DNA of 64,000 nt. It comes from Saxidomus purpurata. Its lineage: Eukaryota; Mollusca; Bivalvia; Venerida; Veneridae. The position numbers were made by a program, and so were the translations under genes. The stretch lies in assembly GCA_022818135.1 (NCBI GenBank), contig JAFMSR010000002.1, forward strand, positions 40,334,170 to 40,398,169. The letters run 5' to 3'. The notes under the pieces are model-generated. The model saw only the letters and a program-made list of their open reading frames with translations, did no database searches and had not been told where the DNA came from. Of the stretch, positions 52,801 to 64,000 are shown piece by piece; the stretch's first letter is position 1, and every line of letters starts with the position of its first letter.

Positions 52801-55018
52801 TACTTTTTGGAATCGTGCTTAGACCTCACTGGTCAGTAAATTGAAGCATTCATTGACAGTTTTCAGTTATGTCTTTCCACATTTGTGAAATAGGATTAAT
52901 AAGCAGAAGTTATGTAAAGGAGAAATACTAATTTAACATTAAGATGGGAATTTTTGAAACTCAGAATTTTCTGGGGTATTTTTTGCAGGAGCTTTTTAAG
53001 TAAATAAACCTGCCGTTTCATCATTTCATTTGACTTCCTATAACTTAATTAATATAGACTTCAATGATTTCTAAATATAGACTACAATACTTTTCAGGCT
53101 GAGTTGTTTACATGTGATGACTGTCTACGGGATGATGAGTACAGCTGGACTGTATCCAAACAAGACATTTCATTTATTGACACATTCCTGAAATTAGATT
53201 TGAGTGGGGAACATTCCATGTTTGAACTAGCTATACCAACTTGTAGTTACAGAATGGGCGTGGTTAACATCGGTTATGCTGTAGCTATTTTAGGTAGGTA
53301 TGTTAGGTTGTGTGTATTAATTTTGCAGTCCATGTGCGTTTTACTTCAGTGAGCCGTCTTAAGCTGTTGCAGTTGATGTTGCTATAATTTTATACTGACC
53401 CTCTTGGCATAACTTTGTCCCCTACAAGACCATAGAATACGAGTACCGCACCCCTTTGCGCCCGTTTAACGCGAATCCCGTAAACGCGGTTGGGTCTTGG
53501 CTCCCAAAAATTTCGAGATCGACCAAAATCATTTCTGTCAAAAAAGCATTGTCCCTATACAAAACAAATGCTGAAAAACGTAAATAAACAACATGGCAGT
53601 TTGTTAATTGATCTTTGTCACTTACGCGGTATCAAGCGTCTATTAACAAAGAAGTGTAAAACAATTACGGCTTACTGGTATATTTTCACGGCTCCGTTAT
53701 TCACAAGCTGAGCTCTTTGTTTGTTTGACAATAACTTGTAAATCGTGTGAATTAATATTTGTTTACGCATCTTTGATTGCAGGCTTACCTGAACTTAAAT
53801 AAATTAATTACAGAACTGTTATTGTTTGTTTTAACAAAAAAGTACTTTCACTTTAGCCATGATTTTCGGAAAATGGATGTACTTGCGTTTTCAATAGCAA
53901 ATATTTACGTAAGAATTTCTCTTTTATATATTTAATTTCGTGCTTAATTAACTAATTTATTTTACATAGAATCATTATTTTCTACAATTTAACTGATTTT
54001 ATAAAAACATGATGCGTGCTAAGCATCAATAGCTTTAATTTAGTTAGGTGGGTGGGGTACTCGCTTTATATACGCGTTATGCAAAAAAACAGCGGGCGAT
54101 GATCAGACCGCGCTATAAAGAGAGAGAATCTCACTTATAACGTGGTCTGACCAATTGGACCCCGACTACCGCGTTATAACGGGGTTGCAGTGTAGAAGTA
54201 TTTGTTTATAATTGTCAGGTAAGTGCAGTTTGCTAGACTTTGCTTGTAGGTATCAGTCATTGCTTGGCAGCACAATACATTGACCTTTAATTCATCTGTA
54301 AACAAAGTGGTGTAGTAGCAACAGTCTTGATGAGAACTGTAATATCCAAACTGCCCATTTATCTCTTTACCATGGAATCTTGAGAAAGAATATCTGAACT
54401 GTTTAAAGTGACTTTATTTTCATATGTTTCTTAGATTTTGTTGCACAGTCATACTGTATGCAAACTGTACTCCTTTACATAATAGAATAATAAGAACACT
54501 CTATTTTAAGTGTCTCATGAAGCATGTTCATTTCTTACACAGACCTGTTTCCATGTACAGTAAACTCCGTAACGATTTACGGATATAGCGAAATCACGGA
54601 TATTAGAAACATATTTTCTTGGCCCGAATTTTTTTTCTTAATCTATTTTATATGAAAATATAATACGGATATAACAAACTCCCGATATAAGGAACAAATT
54701 TAAAAGGTCCAAAGGAGTTTGTGATAAACGGTGTTTACTGTACAGTAGTAATCTCACTGATAATATGTCTGTCTTTCTAGGTGAGGATGGAATGTTACAG
54801 TTCACTGTTCTGTGGTTACCAAGGAGATATACCATGTTGCTAGGATACCTTGTTGCCATGGTGATATATCTTATAGCATACTGTATGTACAAATGTGGAT
54901 CAAGAAGAAGAAGATAGCAATTAAAGAAACAGGAGTAACATCTTACATAGTAACCAGAAATTGTGCAAATACTTATTTTTTCCATTGGCTCAGGTCTAAA
55001 ACCACATAAACTAATAAA
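43822..55018 (+). CDS. MPPE1: MPPE1/PGAP5/Cdc1-like metallophosphoesterase (complete, 353 aa)
   Basis: Coding exons: 43871-43998, 44813-44923, 45925-46087, 50760-50897, 51169-51306, 52567-52617, 53098-53293 and 54781-54917 (TAG). All have GT-AG junctions and sum to 1062 nt. The first exon opens at acceptor ttacag with 49 nt of 5' UTR (43822-43870) and two short upstream ORFs, so an upstream leader exon must exist. An AATAAA lies at 55013. Residues 10-29 are an N-terminal TM. The phosphoesterase core shows D56-P-Q58, GDLFDEG (102-108), PGDNDIGGEG (139-148), LLNHQTF with H213, and H240-W-H242. A second TM (about 327-345) precedes a basic tail ending RRRR. Family members remove ethanolamine-phosphate from GPI anchors in the ER and aid GPI-protein export. 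Canonical GNHD is GDND here. Orthology to MPPE1 is inferred from the family motifs; a Cdc1/Ted1-type name is possible. Confidence 0.9.
44573..44632 (+). repeat. Short conserved element with nested inverted repeats, copy 2
   Basis: TTTGTGCTTTTTGGGTCC...TATAATCGGTACGACCC. GGGTC pairs with GACCC and an inner CCTC with GAGG (CACCCTC...GAGGTG). CCACAGTAC directly flanks both sides (44551 and 44623), perhaps a target duplication. It is related to 26124-26190. Confidence 0.6.
44663..44734. mobile_element. Small palindromic MITE
   Basis: GTGAACAGTGTAGATCATGA and its inverted partner (TCATGATCTGCACTGTTCAC) face each other across about 25 bp. A related half-copy with TGATCATGATCTTCACTG is near 59520. 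It lies in intron 1 of the MPPE1-like gene. Confidence 0.7.
45270..45560. repeat. Fragment of an about 160-bp-monomer type repeat
   Basis: GTCTGTCTGTCCATCCGTCT and the downstream GAAGTTATGGGG...CATAGTTATGGTCCTTGACT resemble the internal blocks of H1 and H4. No termini seen. MPPE1-like intron 2. Confidence 0.5.
46538..47840. mobile_element. Non-autonomous element with hairpin ends and about 160-bp internal repeats (H2)
   Basis: Left GCTCGACTATTC (46538-46549) opens a hairpin TATTC-GGA-GAATA. The inverted partner CAATAGTCGAGC is at 47801-47812, then a hairpin GCTGTC-TTATG-GACAGC and TCTTGTTTA. Six to seven tandem units carry GGCAGATAACTCTTG near 46702, 46860, 47020, 47180, 47340 and 47505, with TATGGCCCTTGTTTGACTTT. 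It sits in intron 3 of the MPPE1-like gene. Confidence 0.85.
48253..48809. mobile_element. MITE with TTAA target duplication
   Basis: TTAA then AGGTCCATTACTAA at the left; TTAGTAATGGACCT then TTAA at the right. Terminal repeats match exactly over about 14 bp. Intron 3 of the MPPE1-like gene. Confidence 0.8.
49490..49830. repeat. Fragment of a core-repeat element
   Basis: AAAGGTCACAGTGACCTTG and recurring ACAAACTTGCTAGGATTATA / ACAAACTTGTTTTGATTATT blocks, about 150 bp apart. MPPE1-like intron 3. Confidence 0.5.
52735..52812. repeat. 16-bp minisatellite
   Basis: GTTACTTTTTATGTCA repeats four to five times with one truncated unit, in MPPE1-like intron 6. Confidence 0.85.
54050..54195. mobile_element. 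One end of a DNA transposon
   Basis: Ends CCGCGTTATAACGGGGTTG then CAGTGTA, a terminus typical of pogo/Tc1-like MITEs. A convincing opposite end is not visible; GC-richer text at 53430-53510 may be its diverged partner. MPPE1-like intron 7. Confidence 0.45.
54556..54744. mobile_element. MITE directly upstream of the last MPPE1-like exon
   Basis: TACAGTAAACTCCGT at the left and ACGGTGTTTACTGTA at the right form a 15-bp inverted repeat with one mismatch. The right edge is 36 nt before the exon 8 acceptor. A truncated relative (CAGTAAACTCTGTATATAAC) is near 50418. Confidence 0.78.
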
Positions 55019-55378
55019 CTAACCTAAGTCTGGTACCATATAATAACAGTTATGTTTTGAAGCACAATATGTAAACCACTTACAAATAAGAAAATTTCTT
55101 TTTATTATGTATATTGAGACATTTTTATAAGATTTTAGTATAAGGTAGAATAGTCGTCCATCAGAGGGTGAGGTTTTGTACCTTGTTAAAAAGATTTCCA
55201 GTATAGAATATACAAGGATATAACAATGTCGATTTAATTTTCGAATGAAATTATACTATCTACTTTTTGTGAAGAAAATTCTCTGCTGACTGGTCAGCCA
55301 TTTTGTACAGTATATCAGATGATATACACTTTCTGGCAATTATAATGGTTACTCCCAGACTCTCAAAGTTACAATTTT

Positions 55379-55795
55379 TAGCGTGACTATTTGAAGAATA
55401 TGTAGAGCTACTGTACTTTCCTTAAAGTTGGCATCAGGGTCACCATTGATTAAATTTTTTTTGTAAAATCAAACATCTTGAATATTATCAAAGGTATTGA
55501 CTTGAAATTTATCTTTCCCACCAACGTCTACACCAGAGGAAACTATCTCAATAACTCTGTCTTGATTTTTGATAGATGTATACTCCTGTTTTACTTGACA
55601 ATTATGTCCATATTGGACTTGGATACTACTTAAAACGTTAAACATATACACCAGGATAAACAGAGTGGTACTTGTTTTTGTATTTTTTGTTTGGCATAAT
55701 AACAGATTTTTGGTATGCTGTTTTACATTTTACTGTCAAAATGTTTGCTTTACCAGCAAGTACTGAGAAAAGTCGAGCACACTTGTTGTTATAGT
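55379..55795. mobile_element. Degenerate H-type element (H3)
   Basis: Left GCGTGACTATTTG with AATATGTAGAGCTA and right CCAGCAAGTACTGAGAAAAG then TCGAGC correspond to H1/H2 ends. The interior is a single diverged unit (AACTCTGTCTTG). It lies just downstream of the MPPE1-like gene. Confidence 0.65.
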
Positions 55796-55879
55796 GGCTT
55801 AAAAATAAAAATATTCTTGTATTTCTGATGTAACATCAAGACAAACAGATTGCTGTCTTTTGTTTGACATAAGAACTTA

Positions 55880-56260
55880 TTTTGTCATTCAGATTATTTA
55901 TAGTTCCGGCTGACCCTGGGATGTCTGTTTATAGTTCTGGCTGACCCTCGGATGTCTCCCTGGTTGAACTTACCAAGACTCCTGACAGGACTCGTGCAGG
56001 TTGAGAAGACAGATGCAGATACAAGGGAGTCCGGGTACCAGACCCTAGCTGTTTTACAAATAGACCCATTGGTTCTTTAACTTGCTCAATGAATAGCACC
56101 GATATGCTTGAGACTACCCCAGGGTTTCTAACCAGTTCATCTCTAGATGGGTGGAAATACTGAAAAGTATTTCTGAAATTTCCAATGCCCCGGTCAAGAA
56201 TCGAACTGGGGACCCCTGGGTTGGTAGTCTACCATCCTTCCATTAAAGTATTTCACATTC
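55880..56260 (-). mobile_element. tRNA-related SINE, minus strand
   Basis: On the minus strand a tRNA-like 3' half with B box CCCCAGTTCGATTCTTGACC (about 56210-56190) is followed by a hairpin GGAAATTTCAGAAATAC...GTATTTCC and a long body with CATCTAGAGATGAACTGGTT. The A box is poor, so it is 5'-degraded. Confidence 0.6.
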
Positions 56261-57145
56261 CATTCATAAAACATGTAAGTTACCTCATGTGATTAAATCA
56301 CTAGTCTTGTTGACAGAAGTGGGGCTTAACAATGAAGATATGAAATGAAGAGGGCATTATACATTGAGAAAAATACTGAGTTCACTTTGACTCGTACACA
56401 GCTCAGAAACCTGTATTGGCCTGTGCTCTTCCAGTATAGGTCATCCAAGTGAATCTAGTGTTGCACTCAGCATCATTTATTTGTTATATTTTTGTTTGTT
56501 GTTATGTCATATCAGCACCCATCTTCTTCCCAGTCATAATTTATGGTTGGTTTATTATTGTTGTTGTAGGAGTTTAATAGCTGTTCCAACAGTATTTTGG
56601 TTATTTTACCTAACCATCTTTCCCAAGAAGAACCAGTACTAGACTGTTTTCCTCAGTAATAAACTACCAGCTATCTCACAAAGAGACCTGGTTGGTAGAA
56701 AGGCTTGAACCCATGACCTGATTATACTGATTAACACAAGTTTGACAGCAGTTGCAGATTGAATCAGACTATCATTTTACTTTGGTTTCTTGAGAAGCCA
56801 GTTTTACATGGATTTGATATCTTTTATGCTTCGTGTGCAGTACTTTTTATTGGTTGAGCAAATTTTACATATCACACTTTTGAATTTCAGAAACTATTAA
56901 CAAACTTTATTTAGTTTATAGATTTGGACTTGTAATTATGCTTCTATAAGACATATGTAAAGAACAGGTATACAATATATCCGTCTATTTTATGGTTGTT
57001 ACTTTATTAGAAATTTGTACATGTGTGCATTAACAGAAAAATAAGTTACAAAAAGAAGTAACTGTATTGTACATGTGAATGGTTGTAAAATTGAACAAGT
57101 GATGTTAGAGTTCACGTAACTACTATTTTACATTTTGTTGTACTA
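56261..57145. other. Intergenic sequence, nothing recognised
   Basis: No recognisable coding frame, RNA gene or repeat. Confidence 0.45.
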
Positions 57146-57237
57146 GCCATATCATGTCATATCATATATCATATCATATCATATCATATCATATCATATC
57201 ATATCATATCATATCAAATATCATATCATATCATATG
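57146..57237. repeat. Pentanucleotide microsatellite (ATATC)n
   Basis: About 17 units of ATATC/TATCA with two small interruptions. Confidence 0.95.
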
Positions 57238-57994
57238 TTATTTTATACATTCTCATAATTGCATTATGTTGTTATGTGGCCAATATCAAGTTGTCATTTA
57301 CATAGATGTACATTGCTGGTTTGTTATTATATGTGCAGGGCACACTTTTTCCTGAACTTTAACGTAAAATTTGAACGTTTTTTTTTTATTTTAGGCCAAT
57401 TGTGTACAAGTTATTGAAAATATTTCTTTTTATATATTCATTCCATTACTTATATATTTTTTATCAAATTGTATTTTTGTATTCAAAATTTTTATACATC
57501 TTCTTCTCAACTTTGAATAGCTTTTGAAAAGGCAGACAACTTTAATGAATTGCTGGCTGTTTGATAAAAAAAGTCACGTGGTTATTTCCCTTGGAACTGT
57601 TGATACACATGATAACTAAGCATGTCCAATTCACAATGAAAAGAAAAAGAATGTACTTGTTGACCTTTAAACCAGAATATATAATGTCTTGCTGATAAAG
57701 CTGTATGTTTAAGATGACCTTGAGATATATAAATTCTGAAATAAGTCGGTTAACGTTCTGTTCAACTAACCCCAGTTTAATTTATATTCATTTCATTACA
57801 GAAATAAATAAGATCAAATTTTGATGAAAGAAAAAAAGGCGCTGCGCATGTTTTTGAAACATGATTTAAAGGAATCAGAGTCATTTTAGAATATCAGTAA
57901 CAACCTACAACGGGGGAAAAAACAAATACATTATGTTATATGTAAAGTTGTCATAATAAGTAAAAAACCACATTACTACAGTTACCAAAAATGA

Positions 57995-58133
57995 GGGGGG
58001 GGGGGACGAATCATAAAAACAACCTTCCGTATAAATACGATGACGCCCATTAAACAAGGCGTACGGGGGGGGGGGGGGGGGGGCGTTTTTCACGCAGACG
58101 AAACCCACGTGAGGGGGGGGGGGGGGGGGGGGG
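57995..58133. repeat. Poly-G tracts (three runs)
   Basis: Runs of about 11, 19 and 21 G at about 57995-58005, 58065-58083 and 58113-58133. G-quadruplex formation or homopolymer sequencing error are both possible. Confidence 0.85.
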
Positions 58134-58645
58134 TTAATTTTGTCTTTACATGGTCAGGTTAGCGATGCTTTACAAACTTTCATGAGACCCCAGTATCGCA
58201 TAGTTTGTGAACGGTCTTATTTATAATGCCTACATTTTACTTTTAGTATGTAGTAATTAAAAGGGTTTTCATTAATTATTCACGTTGACAACATATGTAT
58301 TAAACTTCAAAAGTTTAGAGATAGCAAAACAACTATCAGAAGGCGGGTTTTCTGAACTTTGATGAATCTGGCCTAGGGTCCGTAAACAAAGCAAAAAAAA
58401 ACCGTAGCCTTCAAGTTGTGGAAAAGTATTTAATATCCTATGAATATGCAAACATTTTGAATTAACGGTCAAGACGTATGCATCTGGTATAGTATTGTTG
58501 TAATCAGTTAATACTATTTATTAATTCATTATAGGGAGTTTGTTCAAACATAAACATAGTTTTTAATTACAATAATAAGTTGGCTGCCCCTATTCGATTA
58601 TGCAACCCCATGGTACAAAATTAAAACCTATTCAATACTGACGCT

Positions 58646-58676
58646 GGGGGGGGGTCGTGCTTCGGGGGGGGGGGGG
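58646..58676. repeat. Poly-G tracts (two runs)
   Basis: Runs of about 9 and 13 G separated by TCGTGCTTC. Confidence 0.85.
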
Positions 58677-58879
58677 AGTGTCATGATAGTTTTTCATCTT
58701 GCATTTATTGAATTCAACTCGTATTGTTAAATTATATTGTTGCTTACATCTTGTTAAAATTTAATATCTTATACATGTACATTCCATATTTACTTCTCAC
58801 TCTACAAACAGGTATTTTTTAACCAGATTTTCAACAGAGATCCAGGTTATTAAATTTGGGGTATGTCCTTAGGCAGATG

Positions 58880-59340
58880 GTATCAAACAGGTGGTTTCGG
58901 GTCAATAACTTTAGTTAGGAATGAGATATTGCCATAAAACTTGGTATGTAGGTAGCTTATTTGGAGATGTTATCACCTGGGTTGCATTTGGGGTCAAATT
59001 CACAGTAAAAATAGAAAAATGGTTTGTGACCAAGAACTTGTGTTGAGAATGAGGTATTGCTATGCAAATTGGTATGTAAGTAGCTTTAATGGAGATGTAG
59101 TCTGGGATGGCATTTAAGGATGGGATCAGAGTCCAGATTGCTGATACTAAAAATTTAAATACAATTTCAGGCAAGTGACTTGAGAAGGAATGAGGTATTC
59201 CCATGAAACTTGATATGTAGGCAGCTTATAATTATGGAGATGTAGCTTTTAATTTCTTTTGGGGATCCTAGGGTCAAGGTCGTTGTTACTAAAAATAGAA
59301 AGAGTTTCAAGCCATTTGTTTGATTGCCAAAACATCTGTT
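58880..59340. repeat. Tandem repeat of about 130-140 bp (three units)
   Basis: GAATGAGATATTGCCATAAA then CTTGGTATGTAGGTAGCTTA recurs near 58919, 59048 and 59187, with GGAGATGT following each. Core repeat of the same style as H1-H4. Confidence 0.7.
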
Positions 59341-60019
59341 TAAATGTTGTTTGCACGCCAGGAATTGACAAGAGGCACTTTCATTGAATATTTTCCTTTA
59401 AAAAACAAAACAGAAACTCCCACTGGGTATATGTTGAAAACCTGGTTTATTGGGACTGTTTTTTGTTGTTTGTCTTTGTTGTAAGTGTAGACTATGATCA
59501 GTATCCAAACCAATACAGTCTGATCATGATCTTCACTGTTTGTTATTCAGTTTGTACACTTGACACCTTGATGAAACGTTACTGGTAGATCTACTTTTCG
59601 ACTTAGTTAAAATGTGGACCAGAAAGTATCACATGACATACTTTTATTAGCATTTTATTGTTGTATTTACATTCCACTTGTTCATGTTTTCTTATAACCT
59701 GTAATAGAAATAGAATAAATCTTGGTATTGAATTTTTGTTATATAGTTTGATGTACATCCATCTGCTTGCTGGCTTATTTAATAACATGGCAGTTACCAT
59801 CTTCTGAATTGAATTGATAGATTGATATATTTGTGTAGATTTGGGTACATTTGAGCTTTTGTTGACAAGCCTGGCTTTGAGAAATGCAATTTCCCTAAAT
59901 TTAGGTCTATCAGAATTTTCATTATGAAATTATATCTGCCATACAGATTCTCAGTGATGGTTGGACAAATAGAGATGATTAAGACTAGATAATGAAATTA
60001 CAAAATGCCTGAAAGTTTT

Positions 60020-60680
60020 TTTCCATCAAGGTTATATGTTATATGCCCATGGACCGTAACTTTGTCATGCATTGAAGGATTTTAAAGTAACTTTGACAAA
60101 TGTTCAGCAAGACGAATTATGCGTGCAGAACCCATGCCCCTACCTCAAAGATAAAGGTCAAGCTTAGCACATGTTCATGTTGCACATTGAAGTATTTTAA
60201 AATGACTGAACAAATGTTCAGCACATGGAGATACAGTGTCAGTCACACCTTGAATGTCACTGCCACAGACTGTGAAACACCTCATTGGGGACATTTGGCA
60301 CATATTAGGGACAGCACTTGTTTTTACATGTTTTCCTTGTTATTTCTAACTAAAATTCTTCCGAGTTCCTTGTTATTGAAATTTACTTGAAATTTCACAG
60401 TTCGTAGTGATGTGAATTTTGAAAACTTATCTCCATTTATGTAATATGCTTGTCCGGAGCATAACTCAAATAATGTATTAAGTTAATACTACATGCCGGT
60501 GATCAAGAACCTTAACTCTAGCGTATCCCGGTTTTTAATTATCTCCCTTTATGTAATATATGCTTGCCCTGAACATAACTTTAAAAGTCCTATCCTGCCA
60601 TACAAACTACCACCCTTCAAACATGCTCCGTTTTGTATGCGGTAACTACGTCAAACACATTGTACAGTTACCTGGATGAA
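60020..60680. repeat. Diverged tandem repeat units
   Basis: GACAAATGTTCAGCA recurs about 115 bp apart (60095 and 60208), and ATCTCC-TTTATGTAATAT-GCTTG recurs about 115 bp apart (60430 and 60541). Confidence 0.55.
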
Positions 60681-61136
60681 GCTCAAAAGTTTCACAAATG
60701 AACAAATTTAAATTGATGATCTTAAAGATTGACCTTTTGGCTATGATACTATTTACAAAGTCTAAAACTTTTCTCCTGGCAAAGATGTTAAATTCAGGCA
60801 ATGGATATTACATGTATCTGTGGCTTAGTGCATCTTGTTGACTGAAGTAGCATTAAAAACTTATCGTTTAAAATGAAAACCTTTTCTGTTGATATTTTTG
60901 TGAGAAAAAATCCGTAGTAATTATTTTGTAACGTCAAGGGATTATCCTGTGGTTACAGAAAATAACAACATATTTTGAGGAAGTTGATGACGTTGTGTAC
61001 ATCGTATATTTGTACCAAAAATAGCCGTTGGAATGATAAAAGATGAATTATTAAAATGTATAAAAGAATAGCATAACAATGATAGTATTGACACGGCTTA
61101 GCAGTAACATTTGACTGACATTTTCTCGATACAATG

Positions 61137-61179
<43 letters not shown>

Positions 61180-61182
61180 GCC
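61137..61182. repeat. Trinucleotide microsatellite (AAT)n
   Basis: About 14 uninterrupted ATA units. Confidence 0.95.
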
Positions 61183-63200
61183 ATCGTAATCATGGTAATA
61201 ATTATCGTATAATGGAACTTAACTGATCCATAGATCCAGTAGCATCTTCAGTCAAATCTTAAGATTTTCCTTAAAATTAACAATTTCCTGAAGAAGATAA
61301 CTTAAAAAAGAGAATGTGCATTGCAGCATGTTGGAACATTTCTTAAATCTTCCATGCCCATTTTCTATAATGATGATGAAATTCCACACAATCGATAACT
61401 TTTGAGAGAATAAGAAATTAAAAATTTGGACTTAAGATGCTACTGGAATACTACCCCTGGGTATATAAGGAACAGCATTAACAATATCGCAAATTTGTGC
61501 ATAAAAATAGTCACCGTGCACTCTTTACGATAGAAGATCAAATTGGTATCAATGTGAATTTCAAATGAGTACAAACATGGACATACGAAGACATATAGCT
61601 GAGTATTGTGGCAAGGGTGCACCTTAATTACAGACATAATCAGCAGTATCATGTTTCAATGTGTCAGTTGCTCATAATCTTGGTATTGTTGTCTGGCTGT
61701 CATTTCGTGTGGTTAAGTTTGTGTTACACGAGTTTTGAATTATTTTGTATGTTAAAAATTATTCTCAGAAAATAATGCTTATCATAGTCTTGTCTTCCTA
61801 CACGTGCAAAAATTGGTAAATATTGTTGGACCAGATGGGGTATAAATGTTTTGGCAAAGATGTGACATTATTACAGAGGACGGAAAAATCCAACAGCTAG
61901 CACGGGACCTAAACGGAAGAAATATCGGTGCCGCTCTGATTTGCATATGATATTTTACCGGCATTATTGTCGTCCTTTGACTGCTTTGACATGGGGAAAG
62001 TATCAAAATATTGTTACTATTATATTTTCTGTCAAAATAAGCACTTCAGCGTATTAATTAAGTAATATCTTTCGGCATTAGCAAAACCACAAATGTTCCT
62101 ATTAGGCCGTCCGCGGGTTGTGTTCATAGTTCTTGTTTAAATGAAAGAAACATGAGGTATGATGCGCATGCTCAATTTATAACGACTTTTATTCTGTGAA
62201 AGGTGCGTGCAAAACTCTTCCTGACGTACAATCATTCCAACTGACACTGGGTTTTATAAGTCTTATAAACATTCTCTTTCCGATTCGCAAGTCTTTGGTT
62301 TATTCGTTAGAGTCTGTTGAAAAAATAATCGAACGAAAAGATGTAAGTAGTATGGTTTCAAAAATATGAAAGTCTCCTTTTATGTTCTTTACTGTATTTT
62401 TAGCCGTGAGTGCGCTGCGCCGACGGTTATAATTCTGCCATATGATCGAATTATATACTCAATTCACAATATACACTTTAAGATATATAACCCTTAAAAA
62501 AGCAATATTGAATTGTGGGCTAACAATGAATCTTGAAACGAAGCAGCTATAATAAAGTATATGAGACCAAAGCACGAGTTATCTCTTCAGATTCCCCTCG
62601 GGAGTCGGCATACCTGTAGGAGTTGAATTGTAAGTCAATAACATCTAGTCTACCTAACTTTTCCAGCAGGCTCTCGTAACTAATTATCTTAATGTACTAT
62701 GCATTTGAACATATCCCAAGCCCTTTTAATCTCAGCGTTTTTTTCCTTTTATTACTTGAATTACCTGGAAAACAACGTACTAGATTAGAAATCTGTGTCA
62801 TGATCAGCAGTTAGAGTTGGTATCTAAGACTTTATATAGAAATATTTGGTCCGCAAACATGTTTATTACCTTATCTCGGATGTCCCGCCTTGCACGCGAT
62901 TCGTTCAATTATTCACGATCTTTCTATTGAAATCAGTAATTAGATTCCTGACTTATTGCTTTCTTCTCCAAAACCCGTCTTGTTTTAAGTACCTGGCCAG
63001 GTAAGTTCTCCCCTGCTAATTAATACAATAAAGTTTTCCTTCATCAAATATTTATAGCCCCCTGAAGAAGAACCGAACTTCGGCCGAGATTGTCAGATTG
63101 TGCAATAACCTCCTCATAACAGACTTACATTTTACTTCTTGCAGTATGAGGATCAAATTTTGACTTAAATATTTAGAAAAAAAGTGACAGATAAATAATA
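61183..63200. other. Upstream flank of the LamG-like gene
   Basis: AT-rich sequence without recognised genes; it presumably includes the promoter of the gene starting at 63212. Confidence 0.45.
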
Positions 63201-63211
63201 AGTGTGTATAT

Positions 63212-63997
63212 ATGGTTATGGAAAGAAGGAAATTAGTTTTACTTCTTGTGGCGGCATGTAAGTTTTAGAAAACTATCACATTTATACATACATATAAAGT
63301 CCAAAATCATTTTATTAAATCTATTGTTACATGCACGGTTTTACTTTATATTAGCATATATTATTTTAGAATATTTTGAAAGAGTTTTTACTGAACGGCT
63401 TTCAAGTAATGTTTCTGTTCAGGCAGAAATAAAGTTATATAGATTATAAGTGTAAGAATGATATGCAAAACAGTATAGATAGGTGGATGGATGGATGGTG
63501 AACATAAACAAAAAAAAAAAATAAATAAATCTTTATTTTTATTTATTTAATTGCCTTTAATCATTTCATTTTTTGCTTACTTTCGCCGCAGTAACAAATT
63601 TGTTTTTAACTGCTATATTACTCAGTGCACTATTCACTGAACATGAATCAGTCAGCGCCGAGCAAGATGTAGAAAAATATAAGCGTGAACCCTTTTTACT
63701 TTTGTAGGTTTTACTATATGTAATTGTAGCGGCGAGTTTGAGTTTGTATACAAAGAGCGAAATGAGACAGACACTGAACCTCATGATATAGCCGCTTTCA
63801 ACTTGACCCTTGATGGGTCGTACGCCAGTCTCGGGGACTGGCCGCATTGGTGTCTGGGTAACCTGTCCCGTTGCAGCAATGGTCTTACGATTGATATGTG
63901 GATCAAGTTTACGGAAATTGCCGAAGACGCCTCGGATGTCATCGTACTAAGCTCAGGAGGCCACACTTGGTATTCAAACGGCTTCTATTTACTCCAG
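63212..63997 (+). CDS. Secreted/type I membrane protein with laminin-G-like domain (5' part)
   Basis: Exon 1 63212-63257 ends in a consensus GTAAGT donor after one base of a Cys codon. Exon 2 63708-63997 starts after tttgtag with the two bases completing it, and ends at CAG followed by GTA at the window edge (phase 0). Joined, 112 codons are visible. MVMERRKLVLLLVAAC and FTICNCSG form a basic-then-hydrophobic signal peptide split by the intron. The mature start has N-glycosylation sites (NET, NLT, NLS). The segment GLTIDMWIKF, VIVLSSGG and SNGFYLLQ is typical of the first strands of a concanavalin-A/laminin-G fold (Laminin_G_3 type). Second Met at codon 3 is an alternative start. The 3' part and full architecture lie outside the window, so receptor versus lectin-like secreted role is open. 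Confidence 0.75.
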
Positions 63998-64000
63998 GTA

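Noticed and set aside
54638..55009. ORFs on both strands over the last MPPE1-like exon
   Set aside because: They overlap the MITE and exon 8 in other frames and lack family features.
57905..58108. Proline-rich minus-strand ORF
   Set aside because: The prolines are translations of poly-G tracts.

Overview
The window is eukaryotic nuclear DNA: AT-rich, intron-bearing genes with GT-AG junctions, long introns and dense interspersed repeats. Several repeats have bivalve-type architecture (short palindromic ends around internal tandem arrays of about 160 bp, and tRNA-derived SINEs), so I infer a bivalve mollusc, probably a clam. I cannot name the species.

Left part (1-35.2 kb, minus strand): four head-to-tail paralogues of the TMEM26 (transmembrane protein 26) family. 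From upstream to downstream they are A (35231-33024, intact, 505 aa), B (25647-22433, pseudogene with at least three independent lesions), C (19701-17842, intact, 424 aa) and D (9967 to beyond the left edge; exon 1 and the first 11 nt of exon 2 are visible). A, B and C share one three-exon layout with identical phases. The 9.7-kb intron 1 of D holds a roughly 6-kb satellite of 37-bp monomers. Between the paralogues lie a degraded LINE, inverted-repeat elements, SINE fragments and two orphan exon-like ORFs.

Middle part (35.2-43.8 kb): no gene recognised. It holds a TTAA-flanked MITE, a roughly 2.4-kb element with long terminal inverted repeats and 5-bp target duplications, a homopolymer-rich stretch, and a 160-bp-monomer repeat element.

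Right part (43.8-55.0 kb, plus strand): a complete eight-exon gene for a membrane-anchored metallophosphoesterase of the MPPE1/PGAP5/Cdc1 family (353 aa). Its introns hold more repeat elements, including a MITE that ends just before the last splice acceptor. From 55 to 63.2 kb there are repeats, microsatellites and G-tracts but no recognised gene. At 63.2-64.0 kb the first two exons of a secreted or type I membrane protein with a laminin-G-like domain begin and run off the right edge.

The genes do not form an operon-like system. TMEM26-family proteins are polytopic membrane proteins of poorly known function, and MPPE1 acts on GPI anchors in the secretory pathway. The window's main interest is tandem gene duplication with decay and the variety of structured non-autonomous repeats.
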